Source: Actinomycetota bacterium (GTDB lineage Bacteria; Actinomycetota; Acidimicrobiia; Acidimicrobiales; Ilumatobacteraceae). From it: DNA of 16,746 nt. Below the pieces are notes generated by a model. The model did not search any database. It saw only the letters and a list, made by a program, of their open reading frames with translations, and was not told where the DNA came from. How positions within the stretch are numbered: the first letter of the stretch is position 1; each line of letters opens with the position of its first letter. The stretch covers positions 1 to 16,746 of the forward strand of contig SYCH01000256.1 in NCBI GenBank assembly GCA_005787025.1, in the 5' to 3' direction. Shown piece after piece: positions 1 through 5,761 of this stretch. Both the position numbers and the translations under genes were made by a program.

Positions 1-1968
1 GCCGATGTTGTGCATCCACGAGTTGTTCGACTTCAGGTGTCGACGACCGACCAACACCATCGAGCGAGAATTCAACTCGTCGATTGCGTCGTGCAAACGC
101 GCCACATCGGCGATCAGTGGTTCGGGGGCCAACTCCACTTTGCCCGTTCGCGTACGCAACGCCTCGGGCAATCGCTCTCCCAAGGAACCGAAGTCGACAC
201 CATGCGGATTGGCGAGCAACAGATCGAGGCTCGCCCCGCCCGGATTCGCTCCGAAAGCCGCGCCATACGGGCCGGTTTGCAGCATCAGATCCAACATGCG
301 TGCGGGCCCGCGACGGCCCGTCGCGTCGAGAGCCACACGGATCTCGTTCACGTCACGACCGTGAACGGGAGAGGACACATCCGACACCGCCGAACGAACG
401 AGACTCTCGATCCCTTGGTCGTCGGCGACCGCCGCATCAGCGTCGGGACCGAGTCCCGCGGCAATCAAACCCAGTTTGGCCAGGATCTCCCACTCGTCGG
501 GTTGGCCCTCGTCGCGAGCGAGCACCGGTTCGCTGTAGTTCGCCACGTTACGCACCGCGTATTGCAACAAGAACACGTCGTAGTGATCGCGCTGCAACTG
601 CGACGGTGGAGGAAGAATCACATCGGCGTGTCGTGTGGTCTCGTTCAGATAGATGTCGACGCTGATCATCAACTCCAACTCGCCCAACGCCGCGTCCAAC
701 TGCGTCGAGTGGGGTGTCGACAACACCGGGTTGCCGGCCACGGTGATCAAGGCACGAATGGAATCATCGCCCGCGTCGGTGATTTCCTCGGCCAACGCCG
801 CCACCGGGTACTCACCCATCACTTCGGGGTAGCCCGATACCTTCGTCCGCCCGCCCCCACGGCCGACCCGAAAGCCCGAGCCCTTTCCTCCGGCCCCCTT
901 GGTCGTGGGACTTCCGAGTGCGGGCTTGGTGAACATCACGCCACCGGGGCGGTCGAGGTTGCCCGTGAGCGTGTTGACCACGTCGATCAACCAACTGGCG
1001 GTGGTGCCGAACTCGGTGGTGGTCGTGCCGATGCGTCCGTAGACCGCAGCCGACGGCGCGGCGGCCAGCTCGTGGGCGATGCGGCGAATGACCTCGGCAT
1101 CGATTCCGGTCGCGGCCGACACGACTTCGGGCGAGAATCCCTCACTGGCCGACCTCATCTCGTCGACGCCGTCCACCACCGATGACAAACGCTCGGGCAC
1201 CTGCACGAGCCCGTCGGCGAACAGGACGTTCACGATCGCCATCAGGAACAAGGCGTCGGAACCGGGACGAATGGCCAACCATTCATCGGACTCCTCGGCG
1301 GTCTTGGTCCGACGGGGGTCGACCACCACCACCTTGCCTCCGCGCGAACGAATGGCCTGCAGACGTCCCGGGAAGTCCGGGGCGGTGCACAGACTGCCGT
1401 TGGACGCGTACGGATTGGCCCCCAGCATCACCAGGTAATCCGTGCGATCCAGATCGGGAACCGTCACGCTGGCTCCGGTTCCGAACATGTATCCACTGGC
1501 CACTTGCTTGGGCAACTGGTCCACCGTCGACGCGCTGTACCGGTTGTGGGTACCGAGGCCGATCAACATCGAGCGGTTGTACAGCATCGCCGACAACGAG
1601 TGCGCGCTCGGATTACCCAAGTAGACCGCCACCGCTTCTCGGCCGTGACGTTCGATCACGTCCTGCAGTCGACCGGCCACCTCGGCCCAGGCCTCGTCCC
1701 ACTCCACCTCGACGTGTACGCCGTTGCGCTTCACCAACGGCTTGCGAAGACGATCCGGATCCTCGTGGAGCTGCTTGAGCGCCGACCCCTTCGGACAGAT
1801 GAACCCGTGTGAGAAGACGTCGTCCATGTCCCCGCGAATGCGACCGACGTTTTCACCACGGTCCGTGATGTTGACGGTGATCTCGAGACCACAGCCGGCC
1901 TCGCACAAGGGACAGGTGCGATACGCGGTGCGCGAGATGCTCGGGCCAGAAATGGTGGTGTCGTTCAC
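1..1968 (-). CDS. Molybdopterin-dependent oxidoreductase, [4Fe-4S] type, 3' end outside window
   Basis: A molybdenum enzyme of the BisC/formate dehydrogenase/nitrate reductase superfamily; the substrate is unknown. 656 codons are visible and the frame is still open at the left edge. The GTG start is well fixed because an in-frame TAA lies three codons upstream and no other start codon lies between. Residues C19, C22, C26 and C58 form the N-terminal 4Fe-4S motif (CPLCEAGCG, then CPKG). The middle has molybdopterin-binding blocks such as MLGANPYASNGS and VVVDPRRTKTAEESD. The last visible residues, GRRHLKSNNSWMHN, look like the start of the C-terminal dinucleotide-binding domain, so perhaps 100 residues are missing. 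Where formate dehydrogenases and nitrate reductases have a Sec or Cys molybdenum ligand, this protein reads NRYSASTVDQLPK (142-154), with no Cys or Sec. There is no Tat signal, so a cytoplasmic enzyme is likely. It lies 29 bp behind nrdR and is probably co-transcribed with it. The family is sure; the reaction is not. Confidence 0.9.
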   Translation of the reverse strand, partial: MNDTTISGPSISRTAYRTCPLCEAGCGLEITVNITDRGENVGRIRGDMDDVFSHGFICPKGSALKQLHEDPDRLRKPLVKRNGVHVEVEWDEAWAEVAGRLQDVIERHGREAVAVYLGNPSAHSLSAMLYNRSMLIGLGTHNRYSASTVDQLPKQVASGYMFGTGASVTVPDLDRTDYLVMLGANPYASNGSLCTAPDFPGRLQAIRSRGGKVVVVDPRRTKTAEESDEWLAIRPGSDALFLMAIVNVLFADGLVQVPERLSSVVDGVDEMRSASEGFSPEVVSAATGIDAEVIRRIAHELAAAPSAAVYGRIGTTTTEFGTTASWLIDVVNTLTGNLDRPGGVMFTKPALGSPTTKGAGGKGSGFRVGRGGGRTKVSGYPEVMGEYPVAALAEEITDAGDDSIRALITVAGNPVLSTPHSTQLDAALGELELMISVDIYLNETTRHADVILPPPSQLQRDHYDVFLLQYAVRNVANYSEPVLARDEGQPDEWEILAKLGLIAAGLGPDADAAVADDQGIESLVRSAVSDVSSPVHGRDVNEIRVALDATGRRGPARMLDLMLQTGPYGAAFGANPGGASLDLLLANPHGVDFGSLGERLPEALRTRTGKVELAPEPLIADVARLHDAIDELNSRSMVLVGRRHLKSNNSWMHNIG

Positions 1969-1997
1969 GACCCGACTTTAGGTCGCCCCGCTCCGGG

Positions 1998-2456
1998 TCA
2001 GACCACGGGCGATTTGTCGAGCAACGCCGCCTCGCGTTGGAAGTCCTCGGCGGCATCGAAGTTCTTGTAGACGCTGGCGAACCTCATGTAGGCGACCTCG
2101 TCCAGGACTCGCAGACGGTCGAGGACCGCCAACCCGATGCGGGTGGAAGGGATGTCACCACCGATCTGACGCAACTCCTCTTCCACCGAATCGGCCAGGG
2201 CGTTGATGGCCTCTTCGTCGATGGGGCGTCCCTTGCTGGCGGCGCGCACCCCGGAGGTGACCTTGACGCGATCGAACGGCTCGCGTCCACCGTTGGTCTT
2301 GGCCACCATCAAAGGGACCTCGTCCACCCGCTCGAACGTGGTGAACCGGTGGTTGCAGGCGGGACATTCGCGGCGTCGACGAATGGCGGCACCATCTTCG
2401 GCCATGCGCGAATCCACCACTTTGGTGTCCTCGTGGCGGCAGATCACGCAACGCAT
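1998..2456 (-). CDS. nrdR: NrdR, repressor of ribonucleotide reductase genes
   Basis: NrdR is a zinc-ribbon/ATP-cone repressor that senses ATP and dATP and shuts down ribonucleotide reductase operons. The protein is 152 residues, the usual family length. The zinc ribbon uses C3, C6, C31 and C34 (MRCVIC, then CPACNHRFTTFE), and the ATP-cone domain spans about residues 46-136. The frame is open upstream to 2513, but the ATG at 2456 is chosen because it puts the first cysteine pair at residues 3 and 6, as throughout the family. No strong ribosome binding site precedes it. It lies 76 bp downstream of the LysM gene and 29 bp upstream of the oxidoreductase, all on one strand. nrdR beside lexA and a LysM gene is known in mycobacteria and corynebacteria, and links dNTP supply with the DNA-damage response. 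No ribonucleotide reductase gene is in the window. Confidence 0.96.
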   Translation of the reverse strand: MRCVICRHEDTKVVDSRMAEDGAAIRRRRECPACNHRFTTFERVDEVPLMVAKTNGGREPFDRVKVTSGVRAASKGRPIDEEAINALADSVEEELRQIGGDIPSTRIGLAVLDRLRVLDEVAYMRFASVYKNFDAAEDFQREAALLDKSPVV

Positions 2457-2498
2457 GAGGCACAGAGTACCCGTCATGGCGGGCTCGCGACCATCGGA

Positions 2499-2518
2499 CA
2501 CACGAACAAACACGTGTG
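2499..2518. repeat. Perfect 6-bp inverted repeat upstream of nrdR
   Basis: CACACG (2499-2504) and CGTGTG (2513-2518) are exact reverse complements separated by 8 bp, between the LysM stop and the nrdR start. It could be a small RNA hairpin or an operator. It does not fit the LexA box, and it lacks the AT-rich core of a NrdR box. Chance occurrence cannot be excluded. Confidence 0.3.
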
Positions 2519-2532
2519 ATGTGACCGGTGAA

Positions 2533-2961
2533 TCAGCCTTCGGGGATCACCAAACGTTGGCCGACGGCGATCGAGGCTCCGCCGTTGATCCCGACCAGTT
2601 CGTTCACGAACGAGCCGATGTCGCCGTCGGTGAGCGACGACGCGATGGACCACAACGTGTCGCCGGGGCGCACCACGTAGAACCCCGCACCTTGCCCGTA
2701 CACCACGGGATCGATCATGGTGGCGTTCGAGGCGGTGACCGAGAGCGGCGTCACCGTGGGGATGGAGGCAGTCGCATCCCCACGGCTCGCCAGGGCACGG
2801 ACGCCGAGGCAGGCGGCGGCCGCGACACTGAGTCCGATGAGCGCCACCATCAGGCGGCGGCGCAGGTACACCTCACGGGTCACCCGGTGCTGTCCCGTGG
2901 TCGCGGTGAAGTCACGGGAGTGGATTTCGATCACGTAGCGGGGGTCAAGGGCCAGGGCCAT
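2533..2961 (-). CDS. LysM-domain membrane protein, probable SOS cell-division inhibitor (YneA/DivS/ChiZ-like position)
   Basis: 142 residues. A short cytoplasmic N-terminus ends in RRR (34-36), one membrane helix covers about 37-58, a Ser/Thr/Pro-containing linker follows, and a single LysM domain occupies about 94-140 (FYVVRPGDTLWSIAS to GQRLVIP). LysM binds peptidoglycan, so the C-terminus is probably outside the membrane. No hydrolase domain is visible. The ATG at 2961 has a good ribosome binding site, AAAGGA, 9 nt upstream (2971-2976). The gene is divergent from lexA with LexA boxes between them. Small LysM proteins in this place (YneA of Bacillus, DivS of Corynebacterium, Rv2719c/ChiZ of Mycobacterium) are SOS-induced and block division or alter septal wall. 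The same role is inferred here from position and architecture, not from strong sequence similarity. Confidence 0.85.
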   Translation of the reverse strand: MALALDPRYVIEIHSRDFTATTGQHRVTREVYLRRRLMVALIGLSVAAAACLGVRALASRGDATASIPTVTPLSVTASNATMIDPVVYGQGAGFYVVRPGDTLWSIASSLTDGDIGSFVNELVGINGGASIAVGQRLVIPEG

Positions 2962-2970
2962 GGGAAGTCG

Positions 2971-2976
2971 TCCTTT
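2971..2976 (-). promoter_or_regulatory. Ribosome binding site of the LysM gene
   Basis: On the minus strand this reads AAAGGA, 9 nt before the ATG. It is one of the few good Shine-Dalgarno matches in the window and fixes the LysM start. Confidence 0.6.
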
Positions 2977-3069
2977 TTGTTTGGTGTTGGTCGGGTGGAT
3001 TGCTTCGTTTGTTACGTCGATCGCGTTCTCGCCCTGTCCTCACCGTGCCAACGGGGTATGGCACGGTTT

Positions 3070-3083
3070 CAAACAGGTGTTCG
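3070..3083. promoter_or_regulatory. LexA box 1
   Basis: CAAACAGGTGTTCG matches the Gram-positive SOS box CGAACRNRYGTTYG with one mismatch (position 2). It is the box nearest the LysM gene, 108 bp from its ATG. Read on the minus strand, its end merges into TTGAAA (3067-3072), a -35-like hexamer pointing toward the LysM gene, but I found no convincing -10 at the right distance. Confidence 0.75.
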
Positions 3084-3100
3084 CAACACGGGTGCAATGA

Positions 3101-3114
3101 AGAACAGGTGTTCG
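3101..3114. promoter_or_regulatory. LexA box 2
   Basis: AGAACAGGTGTTCG differs from the consensus CGAACRNRYGTTYG only at its first base. It contains the full GAAC-N4-GTTC palindrome and starts 31 bp after box 1. Confidence 0.8.
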
Positions 3115-3132
3115 CTTGGCGACACGCTACGG

Positions 3133-3146
3133 GGAACACCTGTTCG
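3133..3146. promoter_or_regulatory. LexA box 3
   Basis: On the minus strand this reads CGAACAGGTGTTCC, one mismatch (the last base) from the SOS consensus, with an intact GAAC-N4-GTTC core. It starts 32 bp after box 2, so boxes 1 to 3 lie about three helical turns apart on one DNA face. Confidence 0.8.
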
Positions 3147-3201
3147 GTGTCAACCCTTCCCTGCTCCAGGCCCCAAAATGGCCCCGTGAGCAGGAGTACT
3201 A

Positions 3202-3215
3202 CGAACAGGTGTTTG
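3202..3215. promoter_or_regulatory. LexA box 4, overlapping the lexA -35
   Basis: CGAACAGGTGTTTG matches all 14 positions of CGAACRNRYGTTYG. Its last three bases are the first three of the -35 hexamer TTGACT, so bound LexA would block RNA polymerase at its own promoter. Confidence 0.88.
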
Positions 3216-3241
3216 ACTCGGGGGGCGAACACCCGTACGAT
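3213..3241 (+). promoter_or_regulatory. lexA promoter (-35 TTGACT, 17-bp spacer, -10 TACGAT)
   Basis: TTGACT (3213-3218) and TACGAT (3236-3241) are separated by exactly 17 bp, the preferred spacing for the primary sigma factor. Transcription should begin about 7 nt after the -10, at 3247-3249, which is the lexA ATG itself. The transcript would therefore be leaderless. Box 4 overlaps the -35 and weak box 5 overlaps the -10. Confidence 0.7.
3226..3239. promoter_or_regulatory. Weak LexA box 5, overlapping the lexA -10
   Basis: CGAACACCCGTACG keeps the CGAAC half-site but has two mismatches to CGAACRNRYGTTYG (positions 8 and 12). It starts 24 bp after box 4 and overlaps the first four bases of the -10. 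It may be a low-affinity site or a half-site. Confidence 0.4.
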
Positions 3242-3247
3242 GACCCC

Positions 3248-3904
3248 ATGACCGACGCCCGCAAGAGCTCCCCCACCTCGTCCCCCCTCACCGCCCGTCA
3301 GCGGGGCATCCTGGATTGCATCGAATCCAGCATGGCCACCCGGGGATTCCCGCCCTCGGTCCGCGAGATCGGCGAGGCCGTCGGGCTGACATCGCCCTCC
3401 ACCGTTCACAACCACCTCAGCACCCTGCAGAAGTTGGGCTTCCTCGAGCGCGATCCCAATCTGCCCCGCGCCATCAAGGTCTGCTGGGACCGCAACAGCG
3501 GCGCCAAGATCGAGCGTGCCCGCGTCCACCACGTGCCCTTGGTCGGCGACGTGGCCGCCGGTACCGACGTGTTGGCGCAACAGAACGTCGAAGATCTTCT
3601 TCCGCTCCCGGCCGACTTCACCGGTGACGGCGAACTTTTCATGTTGCGCGTGCGCGGCGAATCCATGATCGATGCTGGCATCCTCGATGGCGACTACGTG
3701 GTCGCACGCCAACAGTCGTCGGCCGACAATGGTGAGATCGTCGTGGCGGGTATTCCCGGCGACGAGGCCACCGTCAAGACCTTCAGCCGACGTGGCAACA
3801 CCATCGTCTTGAAGCCGGCCAACCAACGTCTCTCGCCGATGGAGTTCGACGCCGACGACGTCCGCATCTTCGGCAAGGTCGTCACGGTTCTGCGACGCCT
3901 CTGA
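3248..3904 (+). CDS. lexA: LexA, SOS-response repressor and autopeptidase
   Basis: LexA represses DNA-damage genes and inactivates itself by self-cleavage when stimulated by RecA filaments. The protein is 218 residues. The N-terminal winged helix-turn-helix (about 13-78) includes FPPSVREIGEAVGLTSPSTVHNHL. The cleavage site is A104-G105 (DVAAGTD), the catalytic serine is S139 (RGESMIDAG) and the lysine is K177 (ATVKTF). All parts needed for an active repressor are present. The frame is open upstream to 3116, but the ATG at 3248 is chosen because it gives the normal family length and because the upstream stretch is filled by LexA boxes and the promoter. No ribosome binding site is needed if the mRNA is leaderless. 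It is the only plus-strand gene here, divergent from the LysM gene and convergent with the long minus-strand gene cluster. Confidence 0.97.
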   Translation: MTDARKSSPTSSPLTARQRGILDCIESSMATRGFPPSVREIGEAVGLTSPSTVHNHLSTLQKLGFLERDPNLPRAIKVCWDRNSGAKIERARVHHVPLVGDVAAGTDVLAQQNVEDLLPLPADFTGDGELFMLRVRGESMIDAGILDGDYVVARQQSSADNGEIVVAGIPGDEATVKTFSRRGNTIVLKPANQRLSPMEFDADDVRIFGKVVTVLRRL

Positions 3905-3915
3905 TCTCGACCGCC

Positions 3916-3938
3916 ACGCCGGCCATACGGGCCAGCGT
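3916..3938. terminator. Hairpin between convergent lexA and the membrane-protein gene
   Basis: Left arm ACGCCGGCC (3916-3924), loop ATACG, right arm GGCCAGCGT (3930-3938): nine positions pair with one C-A mismatch. It starts 12 bp after the lexA stop and ends 8 bp before the stop of the converging gene, so it could end transcripts from both sides. There is no T-run on either side, so it would be a hairpin-only terminator or only an RNA 3'-end stabiliser. Confidence 0.45.
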
Positions 3939-3946
3939 TCCGCAGA

Positions 3947-4609
3947 TCACCGTTCGGGTGCTCGGTCCTCCGGACGAGGCGGCGCCCACGTCAACGTCGG
4001 TTCCTCTGTCGCCGTTCCATAGGCGACCACCGGACCCGTGTTCACGGTGCGCCGACGGCGACGCACGGTGCCAACCAGAGCGATCGCCATCATCAGAAGT
4101 CCGATCAGCACACCTGCCACGGCGATCAGCACCAAACGATTCCTCTCGACGGCGACGTCGGGACCCACCGCCACCACCGCCGACGGATCGCTCGATCGCA
4201 CCTCGATGACGAAGGTTCCCGGTTCGGTGACCTCCACGCGAAGAATCGACTCGCCCACTCCCTCGGGCGTGCTGTACGACACCGAGTCATCGTCGTACGT
4301 CGTACCACCCGTACCCGCATCGGATCGATCGAGCACCACCACATCCACCTCGGGCGCGACGTCCGACTCGTACCTTCGCCCGCCGTTGTCACAACCGTCG
4401 ACCGCTCGCACACGCCCCTTGCGCTCGACATAGACGAAGAAGGTTCCCGCCTCGGACACCTCGACCGTGGTGGCGCATCCGGCCGGCACGCGCACGAGGT
4501 CGACCACCAAGTTCTGGTTTTGTTCCACCCCACGAACGGCCGACACGAAGGCCGCCACGGTGACACCGATGCCGAGCAACCACAACAGCGCGTTGGTCCG
4601 CGCTCTCAT
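3947..4609 (-). CDS. Unknown membrane protein with two helices and a duplicated beta motif
   Basis: I do not recognise the family. The ATG at 4609 shares its A with the TGA of dapC (TGATG); a GTG one codon earlier (4612) is equally possible. 220 residues. One membrane helix lies near the N-terminus (about 8-25) and one at about 158-182, followed by a basic stop-transfer run (RRRRR) and a Pro/Glu-rich cytoplasmic tail. The roughly 130-residue loop between them is acidic, beta-rich and probably outside the cell. It holds two cysteines (C45, C73) that could form a disulfide, and two similar segments, VEVSEAGTFFVYVE and VEVTEPGTFVIEVR, which suggest a duplicated beta-sandwich element. The tight coupling to dapC suggests joint translation but does not show a shared function. 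Confidence 0.75.
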   Translation of the reverse strand: MRARTNALLWLLGIGVTVAAFVSAVRGVEQNQNLVVDLVRVPAGCATTVEVSEAGTFFVYVERKGRVRAVDGCDNGGRRYESDVAPEVDVVVLDRSDAGTGGTTYDDDSVSYSTPEGVGESILRVEVTEPGTFVIEVRSSDPSAVVAVGPDVAVERNRLVLIAVAGVLIGLLMMAIALVGTVRRRRRTVNTGPVVAYGTATEEPTLTWAPPRPEDRAPER

Positions 4610-5733
4610 CACCGCACCCCGAGACGAGTCGCCACGCGTTCGATGGTGTCGTCGGTCTGGACCACCGCGACGCGCACGAATCCGGCTCCCGCCGCTCCGT
4701 ACAAATCACCGGCGCTCACCAGTGCGCCGCCCTCACGAGCCAATCGCTCCGTGAAGGCCCAGGCGTCGTCGACGGGGAACCACAGATAGAAGCCACCATC
4801 GGGAAGTGGAACGTCGATTCCCGACCATCGCGACAGGATCTGCGCCATGCGACGCAGACGCGCCAGATAACGATCGCGTTGCTCGGACACATGGGCGTCA
4901 TCGTTCAACGCCGCCACGGCAGCGGCTTGGGCCGGGCCGGGCACCATCATGCCCACGTGCTTACGCACCTCGCCGAGGTAATGAACGAGATCGGGATCGC
5001 CGACATACGCACCCACGCGCAGACCGGCCAGATTCGAGCGTTTCGACAGTGAGTGCACGGCGATCACTCCGTCGGATCCGTGCTGCAGGATCGAACGGGC
5101 CGGCGATGCCCACGTGAACTCGGCGTAGCACTCGTCGCTGAACACCGGCACGCCCTTCGAACGGCCCCAACTGGCGGCCGCCTCGAGGTCGTCCAATGCT
5201 CCGGTGGGATTGGACGGACTGTTCACCCACAACAACAACGCCCGTGCGGCGTCGGCGTCGCTGATGGCGTCGAGGTCGATCCCACCGCGGGCGTTCATGG
5301 GAACCGCGACCGCACGGCACCCGGCCAACGTGGCCCCCATCTCGTAGGTCGGATACGCGATCGAGGGATACAACACGGTGTCGAGCCACGGCGAACGCAA
5401 CTTCATCCACTGGGGCAGGGTGCCCACGAACTCCTTGGTACCGATACAAGCCGCAATGGCCGAGGTCGGCACGTGAACTGCGAAACGACGGCTCATCCAC
5501 TCCGAGAACGCCCGGCGCAAGGGCTCGTTACCCACCGACGGCGGATACCCGCGCTCGGAGTTACTGGCGGCCAGGGCAGCCACCACCGACGCCGGAGGCG
5601 GGTCGCACGGGGTGCCGATGGACAGATCGACGAGCCCACCCTCGAACGCGGAACCCAACGGCTTGAACGAATCGAGGCGCTCGTACGGGTACGGCGGGGG
5701 CTCGAAGCCGCGACGCTCTTCGGCGGGATTCAT
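4609..5733 (-). CDS. dapC: Succinyldiaminopimelate aminotransferase, DapC-like
   Basis: A PLP aminotransferase of fold type I. The closest match I recognise is the actinobacterial DapC, which transfers an amino group from glutamate to N-succinyl-2-amino-6-ketopimelate in diaminopimelate and lysine synthesis. Visible motifs (counted from the ATG) are GTKEFVGTLP near 98 (cofactor phosphate region), NSPSNPTG near 171, SDECYAEF with D200 and Y203, the PLP lysine K231 in SLSKRSNLAG, and the carboxylate-binding arginine in GFVRVAVV near 354. The 374-residue length is normal. The ATG at 5733 is used; an in-frame TTG two codons earlier is the alternative. The gene lies 28 bp behind hflX and overlaps the next gene. 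dapF, another step of the same pathway, is two genes upstream, which favours DapC over other class I aminotransferases. Confidence 0.8.
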   Translation of the reverse strand: MNPAEERRGFEPPPYPYERLDSFKPLGSAFEGGLVDLSIGTPCDPPPASVVAALAASNSERGYPPSVGNEPLRRAFSEWMSRRFAVHVPTSAIAACIGTKEFVGTLPQWMKLRSPWLDTVLYPSIAYPTYEMGATLAGCRAVAVPMNARGGIDLDAISDADAARALLLWVNSPSNPTGALDDLEAAASWGRSKGVPVFSDECYAEFTWASPARSILQHGSDGVIAVHSLSKRSNLAGLRVGAYVGDPDLVHYLGEVRKHVGMMVPGPAQAAAVAALNDDAHVSEQRDRYLARLRRMAQILSRWSGIDVPLPDGGFYLWFPVDDAWAFTERLAREGGALVSAGDLYGAAGAGFVRVAVVQTDDTIERVATRLGVR

Positions 5734-5761
5734 GACCAACCCATAGTAGGCAGGGTCGGGC

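Noticed and set aside
10..1185. Long plus-strand open frame opposite the molybdopterin oxidoreductase
   Set aside because: The minus strand encodes an unmistakable oxidoreductase throughout. The plus-strand translation has no recognisable domain and is rich in Arg, His and Gly, typical of the antisense of a high-GC gene.
2457..2513. N-terminal extension of nrdR by 19 codons
   Set aside because: NrdR proteins start a residue or two before the first zinc cysteine, which the ATG at 2456 provides.
3044..3072. Promoter for the LysM gene using TTGAAA (minus strand) at 3067-3072
   Set aside because: The -35-like hexamer overlaps box 1 just as in lexA, but no TANNNT-like -10 occurs at 16-18 bp spacing, so I do not call a promoter.
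3116..3247. N-terminal extension of lexA by 44 codons
   Set aside because: The stretch contains the LexA boxes and the promoter, the added residues do not resemble LexA, and the shorter form has the family's normal length.
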